Part shown: piece by piece, positions 11,221 to 22,975 of the stretch
Layout of the letters: the number at the start of each line of letters is the position of its first letter
Numbering within the stretch: the stretch's first letter is position 1
Assembly: GCA_036186865.1 (NCBI GenBank)
Contig: AP025062.1
Location: 24,610,833 to 24,674,832, forward strand
DNA from: Eustoma russellianum
Taxonomy: Eukaryota > Streptophyta > Magnoliopsida > Gentianales > Gentianaceae
Length of the DNA: 64,000 bases
Reading direction: 5' to 3'
Program-made: the position numbers and the translations under genes
Notes under the pieces: generated by a model
Seen by the model: the letters and a program-made list of their open reading frames with translations, nothing else
The model's database searches: none
Told to the model about the DNA's origin: nothing

Positions 11221-11807
11221 TGAAAAATTTCATAGAAAACGAAATTTACAGAAGGTGAAAAGAAAAGGCATTACGTCGAACACCACCAAACATTGACAAT
11301 TGAACAATCAATCTAGCTCTGCAATGAAAATTGTAAATTGGAGAAAGAAGAAGAATTGACGTGGAGAAAATTTGCTCACATTGAAGAGAAAAGCGGTTAT
11401 AAGAAGTACACAAAAATCTGCGTCTAACTACCAAGCTAAGGCTATTTATACACGCTATTTACAGTCGAAAGGAAGAAGTAAAGGAAAATAGAACCAAATT
11501 ACAATTGTGCCCTTAAAAGTCCAGCATCCCATTACTTATGAAAGGGCAAAAACGCCAATTCACGTCATATTTGAATTAACCGTCACTCATTAACCGTCTT
11601 CCTCCTTCCTTTTGCGTCCAGTGCACACTGCGTTGTGCTGCTCTACTCTGCAACCCATTCACAGCACAACATCCGTAACTGTCATCTCAGAACAGCAATT
11701 GTACCAACCTCTTGGCCACATTCTTTGACAATTGCATTCAACTCATCTTCTGCACTGAACTCCCAGCTTCAATATTTCATGATTTGCCAACTGCATCTTC
11801 TTTAACA
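11221..11807 (-). repeat. 5' LTR of E1
   Basis: 587 bp, beginning in element sense TGTTAAAGAAGATGC and ending ATGAAATTTTTCA. It matches 6073-6661. The target-site duplication ACAAA follows at 11808-11812. Confidence 0.92.
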
Positions 11808-11863
11808 ACAAAAATGACATATCTTACGTACTAGAAGTTCTAGAGTAATTGCCTTTTTTCGCC

Positions 11864-11885
11864 GGGGAGAGGGGAGGGGGAGGGG
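11864..11885 (+). other. G-quadruplex-like tract
   Basis: Four runs of at least four G separated by one to three bases (GGGGAGAGGGGAGGGGGAGG and on). It lies about 55 bp outside the E1 LTR. Folding is inferred from the pattern only. Confidence 0.55.
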
Positions 11886-13071
11886 AGATGAAATTCTGGA
11901 GCAATTAAGTGGAATGATTCATACAAATGAAATGGTTTCTAACAAATGAAATGGTTTACACAACCGAATTCATAGCCCACCATTTTCTCAATGCATTTGA
12001 TGGCCAATTTTTTCAGAAAATACCCCACATGTACATATTTTGGAGCAAAGTTCTTTACAACCTTATGAATAGACCAAAAGACTAGGATAGCCTTGTATTA
12101 AAGCAATTTCTTTTACATAAAGAGAATACACGTTCTGGATTAATTTTCCTGCACAAGCGGGAACAAAGGTTCGAAAGTTGGACATTTGCGGTTAACATGC
12201 CTATAGTAGAGCTGCAAGGTCCAAGAAGCGAATCCAAGTCATTGCAATTACGATATCAGATGTGACTATCAGACGAGGTCTGTTAAGAAAAACACATGTA
12301 GGTTTCAGCCAAAACGTTGCCCTATTTAAAGAAGGATTATAACATTAGTCCCACATCAGAAAAAGCATGACTTGAATGATATATAAGTATGTCTAAATGC
12401 TAAATGATATTATTGGTTATAATCATTTCTGGATCAATAAAGGCAAAGTTCGCAAAGTTGTTATTTAGTATTGTGAGACTCACAATAGTGTTAGTCAAAT
12501 CCAAGTTCTAAATTATCAAAACATGTCATAATTTATTGGCATGAGGATTGAGAAGACTCAAAAGAAAAACTCAAAGGGAAAACGCTGAAAGCCAAGGCAG
12601 CGAAAATTGCCTTAGCTGCGAAGCAAGGTCGGAACAGATATATTTTTGAAGAAGAAGCATTTGTATCTAGAAATGTAGCACATATAATATGCACACATAT
12701 ATATTGAGTGATGTATAAGCTCTACCCACATTAGACAAAAGTTTTATCTCTTCGTTTATGAGATGTGTAGATAAATAATGGGCCAGTTCCTTTTGTATGC
12801 AAAAACACGAACATGATATGACAATCTGAAAATTAAAAAAAGGGCACGACATGAGATTTTCTTACTCTTTCTATCTTAAAAACATTATCATAAATAATCT
12901 TACAAGATAATGTAATTTTTATACTGAAATAACTATCAAGCCTTGTTATTTGTTGAACATAAAAGGACTTCCGCGTCAAGTATCCACTGGACATTTTCGG
13001 GTTTCGCGAGATATTTTGGGATGATGGTTATAGATTTGCTTGCCCACATTAGCTTCCTATTAACACCCTCT

Positions 13072-13161
13072 CATTACTCATCTTTTTTGTTTTTTCTTTC
13101 TAAGTCTCTTTATCCATCAGTCTCAAAAAAAAAAAAAAAAAAGGTTGCATTACTCATCTTT
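13072..13161 (+). repeat. Short poly(A)-tailed insertion with 14-bp direct repeats
   Basis: CATTACTCATCTTT occurs at 13072-13085 and again at 13148-13161. It brackets about 62 bp that end in a run of 18 A plus a few bases. The arrangement resembles a target-site duplication around a very short retroposed fragment. The bases GGTTG between the A-run and the second repeat are atypical. Confidence 0.45.
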
Positions 13162-13736
13162 GTGTGAATTGAACTGTAAATAAATATCAAACCACAGTCA
13201 ATAGATTCTTAATTTGCACAGTGCCAAATCTAAAGGCGTGTTGTGTCCTACTTTCCCAATATGGCCAACTGAACGTGGACACAAAGAACATCTTGATAAA
13301 TTTCATCCTGAATCGGATAACTATGGTTTAGAGTTTTCCCAACATAATCAGATGCTTAAAAAAATATAAGAGTCTTTTTAATTTCAGAGTTAAGACATTC
13401 CATATATTTTCAACAAAAATACATCCGTCTTGTATAATAGCTCATCACACATTAAAATGATACCGCTAGATATCATACTAGTTACATTTTATTCAATAAT
13501 TGATCGAAAAGTATAAGGTGACTCACTAAATTGGCTGCACTTTTTATATGGTGAAGTAGCAGTTGATCGATACAGTTTGATTCAATTTTCATTATGGGTC
13601 ATCAGAAAATAAATCCTGTGTGTTTCTAACACATGAGTATCGTTACGTACACCCGACTCCCTCCCCCATACCCCGCAATAGACAGAAGCCTCTAAGACAA
13701 TAGAGTAATATTGTTGTTGTTGACTTATACTATGTT

Positions 13737-14235
13737 TGTTGCAGTATGTCATGAAGGCAGTGATTTGCGAGAAGAGCAATCCAATGCGCAGAAAATTTGA
13801 TTATACAGCGACCGCTGGATTAAATGATGAATTGAGGATCAAGAAGAATAATTGATGAGCTGGCAATCAGTTAGCAATATTTTGGGTGTTGGATCATGTG
13901 GAAAGAGTTGCAATGCATCAGTGAAGAGGGCAACATCAGTTGAGGAAGAAGAAGAAGAATACGCAGGCGCAGGCGGGAAAGTTTAAAGGATGCGAAATGA
14001 CCATTTTACCCTTATATTAGTTTTGTGTATAGTTAGTCATTGAAGGGTATTAGAGTCATTTTACAAATAAGTTTTCCTTCTTTGCAAACTGTATAAGAAT
14101 GAAGCTTTGCTTCTCTACACAATCAATTGAAGCAATAACCGTTTTCTTCTTCATTCGTTTCCTTCTGAGTGAATTGCTTCGTTCAATTCTCAGCTTTGTT
14201 TCTCTTTTTGGTTGGTTGATTCAGCTAATTTGACA
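13737..14235 (+). repeat. 5' LTR of E2
   Basis: Starts TGTTGCAGTATGTC and ends TCAGCTAATTTGACA immediately before the primer-binding site. 499 bp. Confidence 0.95.
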
Positions 14236-14247
14236 TGGTATCAGAGC
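14236..14247 (+). other. Primer-binding site of E2 (Met-tRNA)
   Basis: TGGTATCAGAGC directly follows the 5' LTR and is complementary to the 3' end of plant initiator Met-tRNA. Confidence 0.93.
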
Positions 14248-14339
14248 ATTGTGCTAATTGTTGATATCAACCTAGTATATCTGAAATCAGTAATCTACGG
14301 CTTCGATAAAATTCAATTTGAACACACAGTGTGCTTGAG

Positions 14340-15283
14340 ATGGCCTCTACGCCTGGATCTCAAAGAACTGGAGGATCGCAGTCAGTAGACAATCCTACTA
14401 GTAGTCCGTACTACCTTCACCCATGCGATAGTCCAGCTATAATTCTAGCGCAGCCTCCGTTGAATCCACACAACTTTCATTCGTGGAGTAGGATGTTTCA
14501 GATGGCGCTGATAGTTAAGAATAAGATTGGATTCATTGATGGAACCATACCTCAACCAGTGCTAACTGATCCACAATATCCAGTCTGGAGACAGGTAAAT
14601 TCTATGGTGCATTCTGGATAATGAATAGTGTTATGCCTACTATTGCGCAAAGTGTTATGTGGTATGATAGTGCCTCAGAGGTCTGGAATGACCTGAAACA
14701 TAGATATGGTACAGGAGATGCATTTAGGTTGTCAGACTTGCTTGAAACCTTCTATGGAATCAAGCAAGAAGGTGATTCTGTGAATAACTATTTTACTAAA
14801 GTAAAAGTGTTGTGGGAAGAAATGATGGCGTTGAGACCTGTTCTAGTTTGTACATGCCATGGCTGTAGGTGTGATGTAGGAACTAGAATGCATGGATTTG
14901 TTGAAACAGAGTATGTTGTGAAGTTTTTAAAAGGTCTTAATGAGGAATATGACCAAGTTAAATCGCAAGTGTTTGTGATGATGCCTTTACCTAAAATTGA
15001 TGTGGTGTTTGCAATGGCTTTGAAGTATGAAAGAAAGTTGAATGGATTGAATGCTCAGAGTTCCTTTAACAATAATCCTACAGCACTTATGATTGACAAC
15101 CTAGAAGGTGCGAATGTTGCTGCTATTGTCAGTACATATAGTGGCAGAGGTGGAACTGGTGGTTTTCGAAGGGGAAGTGGAAGGTTCTTGCCTAATAATT
15201 CAAAGAGGCCGGTATGTACACACAGTGGGATGATTGGGCATATTGAGCAAAGATGTTACAAGAAACATGGGTATCCCCCATGA
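14340..15283 (+). pseudogene. E2 gag (broken by a 1-bp deletion and stop)
   Basis: The start chosen is the ATG at 14340 (MASTPGSQ); an in-frame ATG at 14331 is also possible. The first part runs to a premature stop near 14619, caused by loss of one base in a TTGG context (14608-14613). The frame resumes at 14621 with MWYDSASEVWNDLKHRYG and RLSDLLETFYGIKQEG. A CTCHGCRCDV cluster and a zinc-knuckle remnant CTHSGMIGHIEQRCYKKHGY follow; its second Cys is Ser. A TGA after YPP then ends the frame. The capsid pattern is shared with E1. Confidence 0.87.
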
Positions 15284-16900
15284 TTCAAGCCCAAGAGTCA
15301 GGTGAATTTGACTGAAGTGACCATAGCAGGTATTGGTCCAGTGCAGATGGATCATGGAAATAGAATGTGCCAAGCACCTTTGTTGACGCCAGAACAAATT
15401 CAGAAACTCATGACTATGTTGAATATGAGTGATGGAAGTCAATCAGCAACCAATTCTGCTGGCATTTTTGGAAACCAAGGGGCAGTTATGTCTGCTCTCC
15501 TTGATAAAGATCAAGGTAATTGTCACTCTAATAATTTGAACATATGGATTTTAGATTCTGGTGCTACGGATCACATAGCATGTAATCTCAGTCTTTTCCG
15601 TTCTTATAAGCCAATTGAGTCTCTGCCTATTAGATTACCCAACAATATGTCAGTTGAAGCTACACACATTGGTTTAGTCATCATAAATTCTTCTTTGTCG
15701 ATTCACAATGTCTTGTACGTTCCTTCATTTACATACAACCTTCTTTCACTTAGCAAGCTTCTTTCCAATCCTTCTATACCTATACAGTTCTTTGGAAAAT
15801 CTTGTGTCATTCAGGAATGTACATACCTGAAGACGATTGGTTCAGCTGAGCTACACAAGGGACTGTACTATCTTCATGTCATTCAAATACAGTCTGAAAG
15901 TTTGTCTAGATGTTTGTTAGTCAATGTTCATTTTTCAGATTCTTCTATACTATGGCATTATAGACTAGGCCATGCTTCATTACCTAAAATAAAGAAAGTA
16001 TACAATCTTGATCAATCTGTGTCTGTGCTTGACAATGCATATAAGTGTAATGTGTCCCTTGACTAAATTGAGAAGAAAGCCTTTTCCTACGTCTGATTCT
16101 ATGTCCAAGTTTCCTTTTGATCTTCTTCACATTGATATTTGGGGGCCTTATAAACACCCCACTGTACATGGACAACGTTATTTCCTTACAGTTGTTGATG
16201 ATCATACACGTTATACGTGGATTTATCTCCTCAAACAGAAATCTCAGACCAGACATATTATTGATAGCTTCTGTCAATATGCTATCAATCAATTTCGTAG
16301 ACCTGTCAAGTGTATAAGGACTGATAATGGTCAAGAATTTAAGATGGACCAATTCTTTATGAGTAAAGGAATCATTCATCAGACTAGCTGTGTCAACACT
16401 CCCCAGCAAAATAGGATTGTTGAACGCAAGCACCAGCACATACTAAATGTAGCCAGAGCCATTAAACTGCAAGCAAATATACCTATTGATTATTGGGGTT
16501 TTTGTGCCTAGTATGCAGTGTACCTCATCAATATATTACCCACACCTTTATTGAAACAACGGGCTCCTTATTTCTGCCTTTTCAATAATCATCCATCATA
16601 TCAAGATCTTAAAGTCTTTGGCTGCTTGGCCTTCGCCAGTAATACCTCACCACAGAAAGCCAAGTTTGAACCAAGAGCTATTCCTTGCGCTTATCTTGGA
16701 TTACCTTACCACACGAAAGGACATCTCCTTCTTAACCTTATCACAAAAAATATCTTCATCTCCAGAGATGTCCAGTTTCATGAACACGCTTTTCCTTTTA
16801 ATACTGATCCGTCTTTAAAATCGTTTGAGTCAGATATATCTAGCCATTGGCCAACTGACATCTCAGGAACACCCATTCATTCTTCCCAATCTTTACAGTC
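15284..16900 (+). pseudogene. E2 protease / integrase (broken)
   Basis: The protease motif WILDSGATDHIAC is intact in the 15302-16066 frame, as are the LPNNMSVEATH flap-like stretch and YNLLSLSKL. The GAG-pre-integrase finger HYRLGHASLP follows. A frameshift near 16050 separates the finger cysteines, which continue in 16008-16511. There the integrase shows D in HIDIWGPY, D in RTDNGQEF and E in IVERKHQH. A TAG at 16509-16511 interrupts it, and the integrase C-terminus then continues at 16518 onward. Confidence 0.87.
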
Positions 16901-19072
16901 CTCACCAATATATTCATTCACTGATTTGTCCTCAATATCAACACCAAATATTTCTGTTCAGACACCTCATGTTGATTCATCTGATACAATCTCAGAGGAT
17001 ACCAGTTCATCTGAGCATTCTGTGCTTCAGCATAGTCCTCAACCATGTACATGCCTTGAAGTTCATTTGCCATTTTCAACAATTCAGAATGATTCATCCA
17101 TGGCCATGAGACCCAAGCATCCACCTAGTTATCTGAAAGATTATTACTGTGCCCTCCTATCTGCTCACTCTTCTTCTGGTCTTCCTTTGTCTTCCAACTA
17201 TGCTTCTTGTACTCCACACCCTATTGAGAATTACATGTCTTTTGATTTGTTAACACCGAAATATAAAACATATGCTCTTAATATTAGTGTTTTACAGGAG
17301 CCAACGTCTTATCAGGAAGCAGCCAAATCCGTTCATTGGCAAAAGGCAATGCAAACAGAATTAGCTGCATTGGAGACTAATAGTACATGGACGTTGGTTA
17401 CACTCCTAGCTGGTAAGAAACCCATTGGGTGTATATGGGTTTATAAGATCAAATACAAACCTGATGGTAGCATAGAGAGGTACAAAGCCAGGCTTGTGGC
17501 CAAGGGCTTTGCACAGCAGCTGGATGTTGACTACACAGATACATTCTCCCCTGTTGCTAAGCTAACAACTATTAGATTGTTATTAGCTGTGTCTGCTTTA
17601 AAGCAGTGGCATGTGCACCAATTAGATGTGAATAATTCTTTTCTACGTGGTGACCTTAGTCAAGAAATTTATATGACCTTACCTGAAGGCATTAATAGTC
17701 CTGATCCCAATGCAGTTTGTAAGTTACATAAATCCCTTTATGGCTTGAAGCAAGCCAGCAGAGAATGGAACCTTAAACTCACCAAGTTTCTTACACAGCA
17801 GGGTTATACACAGCCCAAGAATGATTACACTTTGTTTCTCAAGCATGTTGGTACTGTTTGTATAGTGGTTGTGGTGTATGTTGATGACATAATCATTGCT
17901 AGCAATTCCTTAGAACATATTACCATGCTTAAACAATCACTGCATTAAGAGTTCCATATTAAAGATTTGAGTCTGCTTAAATATTTTCTTGGATTGAGGT
18001 GGCTAGGTCACAGGGGGTATCATGATCTCCCAGAGGAAGTATGCGTTGGAGTTGGTTGAGCAAGCTGGCTTCTTGGGATCAAAACCAGCAAAGTGTCCTA
18101 TGGAACAGAACTTGAAGCTGGCTCATAGTGACTCACAGCTTATAGGGGATGTATCTGACTACAGGAGACTCATAGGTAAGTTGCTGTATCTTACCATCAC
18201 GAGGCCAGACATTTCATATACAGTTCAGCAGTTGAGTCAGTTTTTGGACAGATCATGATCTCCCAGAGGAAGTATGCGTTGGAGTTGGTTGAGCAAGCTG
18301 GCTTCTTGGGATCAAAACCAACAAAGAGTCCTATGGAACAGAACTTGAAGCTGGCTCATAGTGACTCACAGCTTATAGGGGATGTATCTGAGTACAGGAG
18401 ACTCATAGGTAAGTTGGTATATCTTACCATCATGAGGCCAGACATTTCATATACTGTTCAGCAGTTGAGTCTGTTTTTGGACAGCCCTACAAAGTCACAT
18501 CTTAAAGCAGCACACAGGTTATTGAGGTATATAAAAGGAACAGCAGGGCAAGGCTTGTTTTATCCTAGCACTGGAGAATTGGAATTAAAAGCCTTTGCTG
18601 ATTCTGATTGGGGAGGATGCGTTGAAGCAAGAAAATCTGTTACAGGTTTCTGTGTTTTCATGGGAAAATCGTTGATCTCCTGGAAAGCAAAGAAACAAAG
18701 CACAGTTTCTAAGTTTTCATCCGAAGCGGAGTATAGAGCCTTGGCTATGGCAACGTGTGAAGTGCAATGGCTTTTGTATCTTCTTGGTGACCTGGGCATT
18801 AGGCAGGTGAAACCAGTTGAGCTATTTTGTGACAACAAAAGTGATGTTTACACTGTAGAGAATCCTGTGTTTCATGAAAGGACGAAGCACATCGAGATTG
18901 ACTGTCACATTGTTAGTGAAAAATACCAGCAGGAAGTGATTCAACGTATGCCCATCAAATCAGAGTTTCAATTAGCTGATGCTTTCACGAAGGCGTTAGA
19001 TTCTGTTACATTACGAAACTTGACCAGTGCTATGGGAGTATGTAACATATTTAGACAGTCAGTTTCGAGGGG
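16901..19072 (+). pseudogene. E2 reverse transcriptase / RNase H (broken, part duplicated)
   Basis: After a Ser/Pro-rich linker the RT reads WVYKIKYKPDGSIERYKARL, TDTFSPVAKLTTIRLLL and YVDDIIIAS (near 17877-17900). A TAA at 17946-17948 and a one-base loss near 17995 break the RT. A 233-bp tandem duplication (18019-18484) follows. RNase H continues at 18255-19094 with DSDWGGC, SSEAEYRALA and FCDNKSDVY. The NKSA motif carries D in place of A. Confidence 0.87.
18019..18484 (+). repeat. 233-bp tandem duplication inside E2 pol
   Basis: Copies lie at 18019-18251 and 18252-18484, head to tail with no gap. They encode the RT/RNase H connection (MISQRKYALELVEQAGFLGS). Eight substitutions separate them. 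The unit is not a multiple of three, so the duplication itself shifts the frame. Confidence 0.93.
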
Positions 19073-19076
19073 AGAG

Positions 19077-19576
19077 TGTTGCAGTATGTCATGAAGGCAG
19101 TGATTTGCGAGAAGAGCAATCCAATGCGTAGAAAATTTGATTATACAGCAACCGTTGGATTAAATGATGAATTGAGGATCAAGAAGAATAATTGATGAGC
19201 TGTCAATCAATTAGTGATAATTTGGGTGTTGGATCACGTGGAAAGAGTTGCAACGCATCAGTGAAGAGGGAAAGATCAGTTGAGGAAGAAGAAGAAGACG
19301 CAGGCGCAGGCGTGAAAGTTTAAAGGATGCGAAATGACCATTTAACCCTTGTATTAGTGTTGTGTATAGTTTGTCATTGAGGGGTATTAGAGTCATTTTA
19401 CAAATAAGTTTTCCTTCTTCTGTTGCAAACTGTATAAGAATGAAGCTTTGCTTCTCTGCACAATCAATTGAAGCAATAACCGTTTTCTTCTTCATTCGTT
19501 TCCTTCTGAGTGAATTGCTTCATTCAATTCTCAACTTTGTTTCTCGTTTTGGTTGGTTGATTCAGCTAATTTGACA
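19077..19576 (+). repeat. 3' LTR of E2
   Basis: Follows the purine tract CGAGGGGAGAG. It begins TGTTGCAGTATGTC and ends TTTGACA, then the target-site duplication ATGTT. 500 bp, matching 13737-14235. Confidence 0.95.
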
Positions 19577-19581
19577 ATGTT

Positions 19582-20236
19582 GTTAGGTTGCTCGACAGTT
19601 ACACTGTGATAGCTGGGCTACCATTTTCTTTTATAAATTTATACACTTAGTTATTTTATCTTTTCCTTCTTCTTTTCTATTTCCTGGAAACAATACAATA
19701 GAATCTTGAGTGAAAATTTAGACTTAAAAATGTTAAGCTTTTAAAACATGAAGTTAGGAAGTGGTAATATGTTTTATTCAGAAGTTTTGATAGGCGTAAC
19801 ATGGTTAGGAAAATTGTCAATTGAACTGTGGTCCTGGCCTCTTGATCCACCATTTCTGAACAAGATCCTGCTAAACTACTGGAAAATTTCCTAAATTTGG
19901 ACGTTCCATTGTCGAAGGAAACTGTGAGAACTTTATAAAATAGAGGGAAAATAAAGAAAAAAAAGAGAAAAAGGTTAGGACAGAAACCTGATTAATGTTT
20001 CAGCTGAGCTCATTAGCCACAATAGTTTCGCAAATGAAAAGTCCACCGTTATTTATTTCGCAACTGTACTACAACTTACGCTAGTCTCATTTTCCATTTT
20101 CATTTAATATTCTTATGTATCGGTACAAATCGTATACCAGTCAACTGAGAAGTACAGAACCAAAATGTTGGTAAATTTTAATATGATTACTGAGTAATAT
20201 TGGATATCTTAATATTAGGCATCTTAATAGTTATTG
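19582..20236. other. Non-coding stretch between E2 and F
   Basis: About 650 bp of AT-rich sequence with no gene, RNA or mobile element that I can support. It is probably the target DNA of both insertions. Confidence 0.6.
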
Positions 20237-20241
20237 TTAAT

Positions 20242-20814
20242 GGTAAAAACAAGCTCAGACGTGGTGCGTCGACCTAAACAACATAGTTGCCGTGATGAGG
20301 TGAAACAAGAAGCGACTGAAACCAGTTAGCAAAACTGAGATGACCTGAACATAGGAGTGGCTGGTCTGAGTAAGAAGGGACGAGTAAAGCTGTGCTGAGC
20401 TGATGAAGTATTACTGCCGTATTGATGTAATCAAGAAAGTGAAAGGAATAGCTGAGATGAAGAAGAGCACTGAATTCAGAGTGGCCGAGGTAAAGAAGGA
20501 CAACAAAACAGGATAGGAATGAAGATGTGATGAGCCGAGGTGACGAGGTGAAGACAAGTCAGGCAGCAAAGCGGAGCCAGAGCTGAAACACTTAGTCAAA
20601 AATAACTTAGGTTTTTTTACTGTACATAGTTTAGAGCAAAACAGGTAACTAGTCGTTATCTTATAGTCGTTGGGATTTACTATAGATAAACAGTAACCAC
20701 TGTGCAAGCGGGAAAAAAGAAGCTGGTAGAGGCAAAAAAACTCCTATAAAAGGAGAGAAACTTGTAAATTTCATTCTTGACTTGAATGAATTTCTAATTC
20801 TTTCAATCTCGACA
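20242..20814 (+). repeat. 5' LTR of F
   Basis: Matches 23692-24263 from ACAAGCTCAG to CAATCTCGACA and ends at the primer-binding site. It is rich in short GAGCTGA / GCCGAGGTGA words. The first bases are poorly conserved between the two LTRs, so the start is uncertain by a few bases. Confidence 0.85.
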
Positions 20815-20826
20815 TGGTATCAGAGC
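20815..20826 (+). other. Primer-binding site of F (Met-tRNA)
   Basis: TGGTATCAGAGC directly follows the LTR end CTCGACA. Confidence 0.92.
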
Positions 20827-20885
20827 ACATCTGATTCTCTTCAACTACCTGCTATTTCTTTCTGTAAATCTTGAAATTCTTTAAA

Positions 20886-21780
20886 TGGATACACCATTCA
20901 GCTCAGCTAAATATACTGAGGCCATATCCATTTTGGATTAGACATCAGGAGTGGTCTGCAATCCTTAAATCTCTATGATTCCTCCATTGTTACCACCAAC
21001 CACAAGCTAAATGGAGATAACTACTTCTCTTGGTCTTGAGTGGTGGAAATGTTCATCACCGGCAAAGGCAATGGGGAATACTTATATGGAACAGTCACTG
21101 TTCCATCTGAAAATAATGCAAACTATTGGCTATGGAAGTTGGAAAATAGCATGATAATGTCATGGTTGATACATCCTACAAAACCCGACATTTTCGATGA
21201 GTTTATGATGTACAACATTGCAGCAAAAAATCTAGGCTGCAATCAAGGAGATCTATTCAAAGCAAGACAACATCTCCGAGCTCTATGAGATCGAAGCTCA
21301 TCTTCATGAGCTTAAACAAGGCAATCTGGCGGTGCACAAATATTATACTCTATTGACTAAGGCATTGGAGCAGATTGACTCCTTCGAAAGACATTAATGG
21401 TCGTGTATCACTGATGCTGGTCTATATGAAGAAAAACAGAAAGGAAGTGGATATTTCGCTTCCTTATTGGACTAAATCAAGAATTCGACAATGATCGCAC
21501 TCGAATTCTTAGCACAAAACCACTTTCGACCTTGGAGGCTACCGTCGCTGAGATCAAACACGAAGAGAGCCGTAAGAAGGTCAGGACAGGAGGTGCTTCA
21601 AATACGGAGACTTCAGCACTGCATATTGAGAAACCAGCAAAAGCATCTGGGCTGGCTGTTAAACGACACTTTACTTCTGGCAAAAGTAAAGTTTCCAAAT
21701 AATGTATAAAGGAAGGACATATAGTTCACAAGTGTTAGAAACTGCAAGCAAAGCTAGCATGATAAGGGAAACCTCTGCTG
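20886..21780 (+). pseudogene. F gag (broken)
   Basis: A probable start lies at 20886 (MDTPFSSAKYTE). Several stops follow within 150 bp. The segment 21040-21288 (MVEMFITGKGN, YWLWKLENSMIMSWLIHPT) matches the copia gag pattern of Trp-x-x-Glu-Asn followed by a single-site-change helix. The rest, up to a knuckle-like region before 21780, is broken into short frames. Confidence 0.75.
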
Positions 21781-22019
21781 AAGTCTAACAATACCCCCGG
21801 AGACCTTATTCAAAGCCATTTGCTAATGGATAAAGCACTACACACCAGCTCGACTCAGCTCGGCAAAACATGACACACTTCAACTCAACCTAGATAGCTA
21901 AAGCTGAGGTCCCTACAGAGGATCAAATTACAAATATGATCCAATTGCTGAGCAGACGACGTGACCGAGCTGAATTAATCCAAGCTACAATGGTAACCTA
22001 TGTCTAGTCGAGCTCTAGC

Positions 22020-22068
22020 ATTTCATGGATCATAGACTCCTGGGCGACTGACCATAAGACAAGCAATG
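22020..22068 (+). pseudogene. F protease active-site remnant (DSG changed to DSW)
   Basis: The stretch SWIIDSWATDHKTSNG corresponds to the copia protease motif around DSGATDH. The catalytic-loop Gly is Trp here, which should inactivate the aspartic protease. Stops follow within a few codons. Confidence 0.7.
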
Positions 22069-22076
22069 GTAACCTG

Positions 22077-22975
22077 TGAACTCTTATTCTCTGTTTCCAG
22101 TACGTAAGAAGGTTAAAATTGCTAATGGAACTTCCTTAGAAGTCATTGTTATAGGATTTGCAATAATTAATAATGAAATCATTCTAAAAGATGTCATGCA
22201 TGTCCCTTAGCCTAAGTTTCAATCTATTATCAGTGGGTAAACTCATTAAGGATAATAATTGTATACCCTTCTTCTCATCCACAGAATGTTGTTTTTAGGA
22301 ATACAAAATGAAGGGGATGGTTAGCAGTGCTGAGAATACAACAGGTCTGTTCCTACTGGATTCAGAAAACAGAGCTCTAATTAGCACATCCGAGCTGCCA
22401 CATGATCAGACTACAAGAATTTTGCACCTTAGAAATTCTTGCATGTGGGATATTTTGTGATGGCATAATAGACGGGGTCATCCTAATTTTGTGTATCTAA
22501 AAAGATTAATCCCAAAATTATTCATCTGAACTCTTATTCTCTGTTTTCAGTACCTTAGAAGATTAAAATTGCTAATGGAACTTCCTTAGAAGTCATTGTA
22601 ATAGGATCTGCAATAATTAATAATAAAATCATTCTAAAAGATGTCATGCATGTCCCCTAGCCTAAGCTTCAATCTATTATCAATGGGTAAACTCATTAAA
22701 GATAATAATTGTATACCATTCTTCTCATCCACACAATGTTGTTTTTAGGAATACAAGATGAAGGAGATGATTGGCAGTGGTAAGAATACAGCAGGTCTGT
22801 TCTTACTGGATTTAGAAACGGAGCTCTAATTAGCACAGCCGAGCTGCCACATGATCAGACTACAAGAATTTTGCACCTTAGAAATTCTTGTATGTGGGAC
22901 ATTTTGCGATGGCATAGTAGACTGGGTCATCCTAATTTTGTGTATCTCACAAGATTAATCCCAAAATTATTCATC
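22077..22975 (+). repeat. 450-bp tandem duplication inside F
   Basis: Copies at 22077-22526 and 22527-22975 both begin TGAACTCTTATTCTCTG and end AAAATTATTCATC. They cover the protease C-terminal and GAG-pre-integrase region. They differ by scattered substitutions and one-base indels. The first unit ends exactly where the second begins. Confidence 0.9.

Larger units (their letters stand above)
6073..11807 (-). mobile_element. E1: complete Ty1/copia element, degenerate
   Basis: A minus-strand copia element bounded by ~588-bp LTRs and a 5-bp target-site duplication ACAAA (6068-6072 and 11808-11812). In element sense it has 5' LTR, Met-tRNA primer-binding site, gag, protease, GAG-pre-integrase, integrase, RT, RNase H, a G-run polypurine tract and 3' LTR. 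It is relatively complete, but stops and frameshifts occur in gag, at the protease start and in RT. It shares gag and pol architecture with E2, but its LTR is different. Confidence 0.92.
11813..13731. other. Non-coding stretch between E1 and E2
   Basis: About 1.9 kb, mostly AT-rich, with no supportable gene. It holds a G-rich tract (11864-11885) and a small poly(A) insertion with direct repeats (13072-13161). Short frames here lack codon-like character or known motifs. It may include eroded older repeats that I cannot name. Confidence 0.6.
13737..19576 (+). mobile_element. E2: complete Ty1/copia element, degenerate
   Basis: A plus-strand copia element with ~500-bp LTRs, target-site duplication ATGTT (13732-13736 and 19577-19581), a perfect Met-tRNA primer-binding site and a purine tract before the 3' LTR. 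Order: gag, protease, integrase, RT, RNase H. The LTRs differ at about 20 positions plus two small indels, pointing to a moderately old insertion. Several single-base lesions and a 233-bp tandem duplication destroy the polyprotein. Confidence 0.94.

Noticed and set aside
11813..13731. Cassandra-type TRIM or 5S-derived element
   Set aside because: No 5S rRNA internal promoter words and no LTR pair were found.
15984..16439. 151-codon minus-strand frame in E2
   Set aside because: It is antisense to the E2 integrase, whose motifs are clear on the plus strand.
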